Source: Acidobacteriota bacterium (GTDB lineage Bacteria; Acidobacteriota; Blastocatellia; Pyrinomonadales; Pyrinomonadaceae). Taken from it: a stretch of DNA of 5,018 nt. A model generated the notes under the pieces. The model was not told the DNA's origin. It ran no database searches and saw only the letters and a program-made list of their open reading frames with translations. The position numbers were made by a program, and so were the translations under genes. The stretch's first letter is position 1; each line of letters begins with the position of its first letter. The stretch covers positions 1 through 5,018 of the forward strand of contig JADYZI010000342.1 of assembly GCA_020853255.1 (NCBI GenBank), given 5' to 3'. Shown here in pieces: positions 1 through 5,018 of the stretch.

Positions 1-677
1 GCACCCTTTGTATCGAGCTTAAAGACTTCCGCCTTGATCGTAGGGTTTTTCTGGATATTCGAGAGCAGGATGACAGTCGTGTCGTTGTTCATCTCCGTCA
101 CGCGAGCCTGCCGCGGCATCCCGTCCTTATCTACCCAAAGGTCCGCGGACTTGTAGCTCGCCTTTCCCTTAGGCGTCATGAACAAATGCCATGTCGCAAT
201 GCCTCCGGGAAGATCTTCCTGCCCCACGTACTTGATATCGTAATTGTCCATCAGCTCGCGACGCGACATACTCAAAAAACCGAGTGCATTGCCTGCCTTT
301 CCGGAAGATTTGACCGAGTCGGTAGAACCTTGAATGACTTGATTCGTCTTGCGGTTGTAGAGCTGGTATTTCTTATCGATCACGACCATACTCGAATCCG
401 GTTTTTCCCAGTCGAGACGGATATACATAGCATGCTTTTTTGATTTGGGCAGGAAATTCACTGCCCCGACCTGCGAATCCGTGGTGCCAAGGTTCGCGTC
501 CGTTTTATCCATCTTAACGTTCGCGGTCAGCGAAGTGAGCGTTTTATAATTCCCGTCCATACGGTCGAGGATCTCCTGCTTTACGCCTTGGGCACTAGCG
601 ATTCCCGAGAGCAAAAAGACAACGCCCAGCGAGAATGTAGCGAATACAAATCTTTTCCTAAAAAATGAGAACTTCAT
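1..677 (-). CDS. LolA-like periplasmic lipoprotein carrier / outer membrane lipoprotein-sorting protein (3' end cut by window edge)
   Basis: The reading frame is open without a stop from an ATG at 677 to base 1, giving 225 residues. Residues 1-29 form a Sec signal peptide: a basic start (MKFSFFRKRF), a hydrophobic core and a SPase I site ending in ASA at 27-29. The mature part has the LolA-fold pattern. It opens with an amphipathic region (about 33-55), followed by alternating beta strands. Residues 180-191 (LWVDKDGMPRQA) match the family's 'vd..glP' strand pair. Residues 206-224 (SNIQKNP...EVFKLDTKG) match the C-terminal 'N..i....F.l..PKG' signature, so only a few residues should be missing. 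LolA proteins carry lipoproteins across the periplasm to LolB, but related proteins bind other lipids or have unknown ligands. An AAGAG stretch 6 bases before the ATG is a plausible ribosome site. The gene follows the 53-residue gene by 31 bases and is probably co-transcribed with it. The family is fairly certain; the true cargo is not. Confidence 0.82.
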   Translation of the reverse strand, partial: MKFSFFRKRFVFATFSLGVVFLLSGIASAQGVKQEILDRMDGNYKTLTSLTANVKMDKTDANLGTTDSQVGAVNFLPKSKKHAMYIRLDWEKPDSSMVVIDKKYQLYNRKTNQVIQGSTDSVKSSGKAGNALGFLSMSRRELMDNYDIKYVGQEDLPGGIATWHLFMTPKGKASYKSADLWVDKDGMPRQARVTEMNNDTTVILLSNIQKNPTIKAEVFKLDTKG

Positions 678-708
678 ACAAACTCTTTTATTTTCGGGGA
701 GACTGATG

Positions 709-870
709 TTAGTCGGCAGTTTGGACGGCCGAAACAGGCCGTTCGGTTGCACGCTTATTTGGCGAATACCACTCCTGGGGCGTCAGAAAGATGAAAGCGA
801 CGATCAGCAGACACAAAACGTCGTACTGCCACGTCACGCGGGAAAAATCCCATAATATCCATCTTTTCAT
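709..870 (-). CDS. Small single-span membrane protein, 53 aa, conserved hypothetical
   Basis: The ATG at 870 lies six bases after the ABC ATPase stop, and the frame runs to a TAA at 709-711. The protein starts MKRWILWDFSRVTWQYDVLC. A tryptophan-rich juxtamembrane part (W4, W7, W14, Y16) leads into one hydrophobic helix at about 17-30 (YDVLCLLIVAFIFL). A TPQEWY motif then marks the membrane exit, and residues 37-53 form a polar tail. There is no signal peptidase site, so it is probably an inner-membrane protein. The aromatic belts flanking the helix and the tight fit between the ATPase and LolA-like genes argue for a real gene. From memory it resembles a short acidobacterial hypothetical of the form 'W-D-[FY]-P-R-x-x-W-Q-Y-D ... 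F-L-T-P-[RQ]-[ED]-W-[FY]'; this was not searched. Its function is unknown. Position suggests a partner of the ABC ATPase, but one helix is too little to be a whole permease. Confidence 0.75.
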   Translation of the reverse strand: MKRWILWDFSRVTWQYDVLCLLIVAFIFLTPQEWYSPNKRATERPVSAVQTAD

Positions 871-876
871 ACGCTT

Positions 877-1548
877 TTAGCCTACCACGACCCCGTCGCG
901 CATCCGAATCGTCCGTGAACACACGGCCGCCGCTTCAGGATTGTGGGTGATCATCACGATCGTTTGGCCGAGCTTTTGGTTAAGGTCGCGGAACATACTT
1001 AAGACGACCTCGGAGTTCTCTGTATCGAGATTTCCGGTCGGCTCGTCAGCGAGAATGATCGCCGGGTTATTGACGACCGCACGCGCCAGAGCGACTCGCT
1101 GCTGCTCGCCGCCTGAAAGCTCAAGCGGTTTATGGTGCATCTTTTCTTCGAGCTTTAACAGTGACAGAACTTCGCGTCGTCTTTCAGCGCTTTCGCCGTT
1201 GCCGGCGTGGATCTTCTCAGCAAGACGCAAATTGCCGTCCGCAGTAAGCGTCGGGAAAAGGTTGAATCGCTGGAACACAAAGCCGATCTTTCGGCGTCGG
1301 ATGTCGGTCCGCTCGGCATCGCTCACTTTTGCAAGGTCTTCGCCGTCTATGAGAATGCTGCCGCTTGTCGGGCTAAGCAATCCGCCGAGCAGATGGAGCA
1401 GTGTTGATTTTCCGCAGCCGCTCGGCCCCATGATCGCGACGAATTCGCCGCGTTCGATGTCGATCGAAACGCCGCGGAGGGCGAGCACATCGACCTTGCC
1501 GACGTTGTACGACTTTGTCAGATCTTTTGTTGAAACAATGGGAGGCAT
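877..1548 (-). CDS. ABC transporter ATP-binding protein, LolD/MacB family
   Basis: This is a complete 223-residue nucleotide-binding subunit with every expected motif. It has Walker [10 protein letters not shown] at 41-49, the Q-loop glutamine at 93 ([13 protein letters not shown]), signature LSGGEQQR at 144-151, Walker B IILADEP at 164-170 with catalytic E169, D-loop GNLD at 172-175 and the switch histidine H202. The stretches TLLHLLGGL (49-57) and AVVNNP (157-162) match the E. coli LolD style more closely than typical MacB. LolD powers release of lipoproteins from the inner membrane with LolC/LolE, while other members serve MacB- or FtsE-type mechanotransmission systems. The ATG overlaps the lipoprotein stop by one base (TGATG) and has no clear Shine-Dalgarno, so translation is probably coupled. 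No permease lies beside it in this window. The protein is a soluble, cytoplasmic, membrane-associated ATPase. ATPase class is certain; the Lol assignment is inferred. Confidence 0.93.
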   Translation of the reverse strand: MPPIVSTKDLTKSYNVGKVDVLALRGVSIDIERGEFVAIMGPSGCGKSTLLHLLGGLLSPTSGSILIDGEDLAKVSDAERTDIRRRKIGFVFQRFNLFPTLTADGNLRLAEKIHAGNGESAERRREVLSLLKLEEKMHHKPLELSGGEQQRVALARAVVNNPAIILADEPTGNLDTENSEVVLSMFRDLNQKLGQTIVMITHNPEAAAVCSRTIRMRDGVVVG

Positions 1549-2639
1549 CAGTTTAAGTTCACCGCAGAGTTCGGAACCGGGGTCGGTCGTGGGCTTGCGG
1601 TATTCTGTTGGATAGCGTTATCGGCTAGCTTCTTGTCGAGATCGAGTTCCTCGAGGCCCCACGAATTTTCGAGCAGAAATGCTTTGTCCGGATATGTCTT
1701 TCCGATCGTCACATCCTCGGGAGTTTGATATTTAAGCCGCATCGAATAATGTTCCTTCGGACGCGTAACTATGATCTCAAGCGGCAAGTTGTTGTATTCG
1801 CCCGTACTTGTAAGGTTGCCCTGCAGCCCGTAAACGATGTCAGACTCGATCTCAGCATTCTTGTCAAAAAGCTGGAGTCGGGCGAGCCGCAGGCCTCCGA
1901 CCCGGTCGAACCAAAACCTGCGCGAGATCTGAGGAACACCGGCCGAATTGGTCATCACCTCATCAAGCAGATAGTATGGCCGAACGACATTCCTAAGAGG
2001 CGATTTCGGTTGTTGGGTCAAGTCTTCTTCCTGCTGATAAACGGTGCTCACTACATAGACGTGTTTGTCGTCGGTCGGGGCAACGAGCATAGCATCGGTA
2101 AAATGCTGCGGGCGAAGATTTGCCATCGCGTTGACACTCGCCTTTACGTCTTTGCCGCCTTCGATATCCATAGAACCAAACCGCTTTTGAAGCGGTGAGT
2201 AGTCGGCGGAATTAGTACCCTTTATGAACTTCTTGAGCTTGCCCGAACCATCGTCCTTTAGGATCGCAACGCGAAAGCTCGTCCCATCGGACGTCATCTG
2301 CGCAACGTCGCTGTGTATCACCGGCACTTGGACCTTCATATAGATCTTTGCCGGCCGCTGAACAACGATCTCGCCATCCGCTGAGCGATAGACCTCTTTA
2401 TTGCCGAACTCAGCAAAACTGTTGTCCTCGAACTTTAGATACATTTTTGCCCGCAGGGAACCAACACGGGCAAATCGATCGACCTCAGCAAGCATTTCGG
2501 AGCGCGTCGCAACCTCGGCTTTTAGGAGCCGCGGTGTGTTGCTTGATTGTTTTACTCTGATGCAGCCGGCCAGGAATACCGACGCCAAAAGCAATAACAA
2601 TATTACACTCTGCCTGAGAGTCGCTCGTTCAAAAATCAT
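1548..2639 (-). CDS. Outer-membrane-type lipoprotein with LolA/LolB-like fold (conserved hypothetical)
   Basis: I place the start at the ATG at 2639, giving 363 residues. The frame can be extended to a TTG at 2693, but that would put 18 charged, non-signal residues ahead of the signal peptide. From the ATG, residues 1-25 form a lipoprotein signal ([10 protein letters not shown], then [13 protein letters not shown]) with the lipobox LAGC and lipidated cysteine at 26. The +2 residue is isoleucine, not aspartate, which by E. coli rules suggests outer-membrane sorting. The mature protein is rich in beta strands with a '[15 protein letters not shown]' segment, a '[10 protein letters not shown]' turn, '[15 protein letters not shown]' and '[20 protein letters not shown]'. 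This pattern is like the half-barrel of LolA/LolB-type lipoprotein- and lipid-binding proteins, and I recall it from acidobacterial hypotheticals. The C-terminus is a proline-rich tail ([11 protein letters not shown]). It overlaps the ABC ATPase gene by one base and is probably first in the operon. The lipoprotein call is firm; the LolB-like role is inferred. Confidence 0.85.
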   Translation of the reverse strand: MIFERATLRQSVILLLLLASVFLAGCIRVKQSSNTPRLLKAEVATRSEMLAEVDRFARVGSLRAKMYLKFEDNSFAEFGNKEVYRSADGEIVVQRPAKIYMKVQVPVIHSDVAQMTSDGTSFRVAILKDDGSGKLKKFIKGTNSADYSPLQKRFGSMDIEGGKDVKASVNAMANLRPQHFTDAMLVAPTDDKHVYVVSTVYQQEEDLTQQPKSPLRNVVRPYYLLDEVMTNSAGVPQISRRFWFDRVGGLRLARLQLFDKNAEIESDIVYGLQGNLTSTGEYNNLPLEIIVTRPKEHYSMRLKYQTPEDVTIGKTYPDKAFLLENSWGLEELDLDKKLADNAIQQNTASPRPTPVPNSAVNLN

Positions 2640-2723
2640 TCCTATCTGATGACGTGTTTTCAGCTCTTGGTTGCGTAAAAAAGGCACCGCCAAGGCGGAA
2701 AAAACCGAACCGCCAAACCGATA

Positions 2724-2732
2724 ATGATACCA
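2724..2732 (-). promoter_or_regulatory. Candidate extended -10 promoter for the lipoprotein/ABC/LolA-like operon
   Basis: On the minus strand the bases read TGGTATCAT, an extended -10 element (TG-N-TATCAT) one mismatch from TGnTATAAT. It lies between the cox terminator and the lipoprotein start, where a new promoter is expected. I see no good -35 hexamer at 16-18 bases upstream (AGGAAT at 17), so this call rests on position and the extended -10 alone. Transcription from it would leave a leader of about 75-80 bases. Confidence 0.25.
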
Positions 2733-2776
2733 CCTTAAAGCTTGCGATTCCTAACTAACGGCGGAAAAATGGGAAG

Positions 2777-2807
2777 AAAAAACGCGTCTTGCCAAGAAGA
2801 CGCGTTT
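2777..2807 (-). terminator. Rho-independent terminator of the cytochrome oxidase operon
   Basis: On the minus strand AAACGCGTCTT (2807-2797) pairs perfectly with AAGACGCGTTT (2790-2780) around a six-base loop (CTTGGC). The stem is 11 bp, and six consecutive T residues (2782-2777) overlap and follow its 3' arm. It begins 27 bases after the subunit IV stop codon. This is a textbook intrinsic terminator, so the left-hand gene set should have its own promoter. On the plus strand the arm is followed by TTTCGC only, so it works best in the minus direction. Confidence 0.9.
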
Positions 2808-2834
2808 CGCTGCCTGATCGAAAGTTATTGCTTT

Positions 2835-3185
2835 TTAATGGCCGAAAAAGCCGGTTCCGCGCGTGAGATAGTCCTGCATCGTGTAGGCAAACATTATCGA
2901 AAGCCAAAAGAATGCACCGACCGCCGACATCCAAACCAGCCTTGGACTCCATCGCACGTGCATAAAGAAAAGCCCCACGACGGTCATTTTAGTAAATGCG
3001 ATGCCCAACGCGACCAGCGTATTCGCACCCGGAAAGATCCAGTCAAGGTCCATCAATGCGACGTAATAGGTCAGGATCGTCCCGACAACGAGCACAGTGA
3101 ACACCCCGAGGTAGCCCGGAATGCCGATATGTTCGTTCGGAACCTCAACATGAGGATTGTGATGTTCAGTAGTTTGTTCAGCCAT
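2835..3185 (-). CDS. ctaF: Cytochrome c oxidase subunit IV (bacterial COX4_pro type)
   Basis: This 116-residue membrane protein has three predicted helices at about 23-45 (PGYLGVFTVLVVGTILTYYVAL), 53-76 and 82-104. The second helix carries the family hallmark K-x-x-x-V-x-x-F-F-M-H-V-R (K66 to R78), typical of subunit IV of bacterial aa3/caa3 oxidases and the related CyoD. The N-terminus is soluble and histidine- and glutamate-rich (MAEQTTEHHNPHVEVPNEH). Subunit IV is non-catalytic and helps assemble or stabilise the core. The start lies three bases after the subunit III stop, with a GGGG stretch in the end of subunit III as a likely ribosome site. It is the last gene of the cox operon, followed by a strong terminator. 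The adjacent subunit I and III genes favour a cytochrome c oxidase over a quinol oxidase, and the length is normal for the family. Confidence 0.88.
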   Translation of the reverse strand: MAEQTTEHHNPHVEVPNEHIGIPGYLGVFTVLVVGTILTYYVALMDLDWIFPGANTLVALGIAFTKMTVVGLFFMHVRWSPRLVWMSAVGAFFWLSIMFAYTMQDYLTRGTGFFGH

Positions 3186-3188
3186 TTA

Positions 3189-4127
3189 TCAGAGCCCCAA
3201 ATGTTCATAATGCCGCCCGAGCAAATACAGGAGCGGGAAAAGAAAGATCCAAACGATATCGACGAAGTGCCAATACAAGCCGGACATTTCAACCGGGCTA
3301 AAGTATTCGGCGTTGAACGTGCTCTTGTAGGCCATCCAGAGCAGCCACGTCATTATTCCGAGACCGATGATCATATGAAGAGCGTGCAGGCCCGTCATAA
3401 CGAAATAGATGTAGAAGAAGATCCTTACCTTATCCCGGAACTTATCCTTATCAAGGATCAGCGAACCAGGCGACGTCGAGTAGGTCAGCTGTTCATTCAG
3501 CGTGAGATAATGGCCGTTCGGCTCGGCACGCTGCTTATCCATCATATGCTGGACAAGTTCGTACTCTCGCCATTGGAACTCACCGTGCGGGTTGACGTAA
3601 GGTTCAGCTCCCGGCTTTGCCTCTGATGCAGAAACTGCGGTCTCACCCGGCAGCACAAGGCCGACGTGCTCTGCCACAGGTGCATCCGCCTTTACGCGTC
3701 GGTTCAAACCTGCCATGGGCACAAGGCCATGGTTGTATTTATCCGTGTACTCGTAAGCCTTGATACCGAGGAAGGTCAGGCCGAAGAGCATTGTCAGAAC
3801 GATCAAGCCGACCTGCATATTGCGATTGCCCTTCTGAGCGTAGTAAACGGTCAAGGCCATCGTAAGGCTGCTCACGATGAGGACAAGCGTGTTGGCTCCG
3901 CCCAGGAAAGCATCCAAATGGTTGCTGCCAGAGGCGAAGGCCAACGGATATTTGGAACGCATCACCAAGTATGCCGTGAACAGACCGCCGAAGAACATGA
4001 TCTCCTGTGCAAGAAAGAGCCACATTCCGAGCGAAACGCTCTCCTCTTGCTGTCCCATGTCATCGAACTGGTGCTGAAGGCCCGGCTCGTGATAGACGAA
4101 TTTGTCCGAATGTGAATGTGCAGACAT
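3189..4127 (-). CDS. ctaE: Cytochrome c oxidase subunit III with a large inter-helix insertion
   Basis: This complete 312-residue protein belongs to the heme-copper oxidase subunit III family in its five-helix bacterial form. The helices lie at about 33-56, 75-97, 105-125, 235-262 and 283-304. Family residues are present: E42 in helix 1 ([12 protein letters not shown]), K123 and E126 (GIKAYEY) in helix 3, H248 and H251 ([10 protein letters not shown]) in helix 4, and the closing [18 protein letters not shown] (285-302). Subunit III stabilises the catalytic core and supports proton uptake. Five-helix versions are usually about 200 residues; the extra length comes from a hydrophilic stretch at about 130-232 between helices 3 and 4. 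With the usual N-in topology that loop faces the periplasm. The gene lies 49 bases after the subunit I stop and 3 before subunit IV. No strong Shine-Dalgarno precedes the ATG (GGAT about 13 bases upstream). The insertion is in frame and charged, so it is not a frameshift artefact. Confidence 0.95.
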   Translation of the reverse strand: MSAHSHSDKFVYHEPGLQHQFDDMGQQEESVSLGMWLFLAQEIMFFGGLFTAYLVMRSKYPLAFASGSNHLDAFLGGANTLVLIVSSLTMALTVYYAQKGNRNMQVGLIVLTMLFGLTFLGIKAYEYTDKYNHGLVPMAGLNRRVKADAPVAEHVGLVLPGETAVSASEAKPGAEPYVNPHGEFQWREYELVQHMMDKQRAEPNGHYLTLNEQLTYSTSPGSLILDKDKFRDKVRIFFYIYFVMTGLHALHMIIGLGIMTWLLWMAYKSTFNAEYFSPVEMSGLYWHFVDIVWIFLFPLLYLLGRHYEHLGL

Positions 4128-4176
4128 CTTTATCGTTTTATATCCAGCTAAACTAATCCCTTTTAATTCTCAGGGT

Positions 4177-5018
4177 TCACGCGTTGACCGCGGCGGCCTC
4201 ACGTTTTGCCGCCTCGATATCGAGGCCGCTCTCATCACTGAAATCGTAAACTTCCCAAGTTACGACCGGCGGTTTGTCGAAATTCTCAGTAGGCGGCGGC
4301 GAACTCGTTCTCCATTCCAATCCGGGCAGCAGCCATGGATTGTCCGGTGCCGGCTTACCCTTGATGAGCGAATGGATGAAATAGAACACCGGCATCGTAA
4401 GGCCTACGCCGAGAACCGAAGCTCCTGCCGACGAAAATATATTCAGCACCTGCATCTCCGGCGGGTATGCGGCGTAGCGACGCGGCATACCGAGATATCC
4501 CAAGATCAACTGCGGGAAGAACGTCAGGTTGAAACCGACGAAAATGAGCATCGCGGCAACCCGGCCCCAAAACTCCGAATACATCTTGCCCGTCATCTTC
4601 GGCCACCAATAATGGAGTCCGCCGAGATATGCGATCACCTGGCCGCCGACCATCACATAGTGGAAGTGACCGATCACGAAATACGTATCCGTCAGATGGA
4701 CGTTAAGGCCGAGTGCACCGAGATAAAGGCCGGTAAATCCGCCGATCAGGAAAAGCCCCATGAACGCCAAGCCGTAGAGCATCGGCGTATCGAACGAGAT
4801 GCTGCCCTGATAGAGCGTTGCCGTCCAGTTGAACATCTTGATCGCCGACGGAATCGCCACGACCATCGTCAGGAACGAGAACACAAGACTCGCATACATT
4901 GACTGGCCGCTAACGAACATATGGTGGCCCCAAACGAGGAAGCCAAAGACCGCAAGGCCGATGCTCGAGAATGCGACAAACTCGTAACCGAAGATCCTTT
5001 TTCTGGCAAAGTTTGCAA
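4177..5018 (-). CDS. ctaD: Cytochrome c oxidase subunit I (C-terminal half; 5' end outside window)
   Basis: The frame is open from the window edge to the TGA at 4177-4179 and gives the last 279 residues of the catalytic subunit, which reduces oxygen to water at heme a3/CuB and pumps protons. In fragment numbering, WGHH (29-32) holds two CuB histidines. IPSAIKMF (55-62) holds the K-pathway lysine K60. [12 protein letters not shown] (110-121) holds H117, the heme a3 ligand, and H119, the heme a ligand. GMPRRY (176-181) holds the arginine pair near the heme propionates. The membrane helices end near 218, and the soluble tail carries NPW...LEW..SSPPP..NF, normal for bacterial subunit I. The GHPEVY motif with the cross-linked tyrosine and the D-pathway lie upstream, so subtype A1 or A2 cannot be settled here. 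An internal ATG at 4920 is not the start, since conserved sequence continues upstream of it. Subunits III and IV follow in the same operon. Confidence 0.97.
   Translation of the reverse strand, partial: ANFARKRIFGYEFVAFSSIGLAVFGFLVWGHHMFVSGQSMYASLVFSFLTMVVAIPSAIKMFNWTATLYQGSISFDTPMLYGLAFMGLFLIGGFTGLYLGALGLNVHLTDTYFVIGHFHYVMVGGQVIAYLGGLHYWWPKMTGKMYSEFWGRVAAMLIFVGFNLTFFPQLILGYLGMPRRYAAYPPEMQVLNIFSSAGASVLGVGLTMPVFYFIHSLIKGKPAPDNPWLLPGLEWRTSSPPPTENFDKPPVVTWEVYDFSDESGLDIEAAKREAAAVNA

Noticed and set aside
186..443. Plus-strand open frame of 85 codons
   Set aside because: It lies inside the LolA-like gene on the opposite strand. That gene has a signal peptide and family motifs, while this frame has neither and no ribosome site.
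941..1615. Plus-strand open frame of 224 codons
   Set aside because: It is antisense to an ABC ATPase with every catalytic motif intact. It is serine- and arginine-rich and has no domain signature.
2640..2693. TTG start at 2693 extending the lipoprotein by 18 residues
   Set aside because: The extension would place a charged segment ahead of a good lipoprotein signal peptide, and the TTG has no Shine-Dalgarno. The ATG at 2639 gives a normal 26-residue signal to the lipobox cysteine.
2755..2952. Minus-strand open frame of 65 codons spanning the end of subunit IV and the terminator
   Set aside because: It overlaps conserved subunit IV codons in another frame and would be translated through the terminator hairpin.
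2742..3626. Long plus-strand open frame of 294 codons
   Set aside because: It lies antisense to subunit IV, the terminator and part of subunit III. Its product is charged, low in hydrophobic content and resembles no family, as expected for the complement of membrane-protein codons.
4128..4176. The 49-base gap between subunit I and subunit III as a site for another gene or a terminator
   Set aside because: It is A/T-rich with no open frame, stable hairpin or T-run. It looks like a plain intergenic spacer within the operon.
4102..4902. Plus-strand open frame of 266 codons
   Set aside because: It is antisense to the conserved subunit I. Its product is rich in R, H and E, which is the usual antisense image of hydrophobic helices, and it has no recognisable motif.

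Overview
All genes read on the minus strand, so the biological order runs from the right end (5018) to the left end (1). The window looks like an ordinary chromosomal region of an aerobic, didermic bacterium with GC content near 50%. The style of the proteins suggests Acidobacteriota, possibly Blastocatellia. This rests on remembered resemblance of the LolB-like lipoprotein, the 53-residue membrane protein and the cytochrome oxidase subunits to acidobacterial proteins, and it has not been searched. There are no mobile elements, tRNAs, rRNAs or CRISPR arrays.

Right half (5018 to about 2776): the 3' part of an aa3-type cytochrome c oxidase operon. It holds the C-terminal half of subunit I (4177-5018, cut by the window edge), subunit III (3189-4127) and the small subunit IV (2835-3185). 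The operon closes with a strong intrinsic terminator at 2777-2807. Subunit I keeps the CuB, heme a3 and heme a histidines that lie in the visible part. Subunit III carries an unusual hydrophilic insertion of about 100 residues between helices 3 and 4.

Gap (2640-2776): a short intergenic region with a candidate extended -10 promoter and a GGCGG/CCGCC repeat cluster in the presumed leader.

Left half (2639 to 1): a compact four-gene set. In order it holds an outer-membrane-type lipoprotein with a LolA/LolB-like look (1548-2639), a LolD/MacB-type ABC ATPase coupled to it by a TGATG overlap (877-1548), a 53-residue single-span membrane protein starting 6 bases later (709-870), and a LolA-like periplasmic protein (677 down to the window edge). 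The last two are easy to miss, one because it is short and the other because its stop codon lies outside the window. Together they look like a Lol-type lipoprotein or lipid trafficking module: a cytoplasmic ATPase, a small membrane partner, a periplasmic carrier and an outer-membrane acceptor. No permease is visible, so the composition is incomplete or unusual. This module is the most interesting part of an otherwise conventional window.
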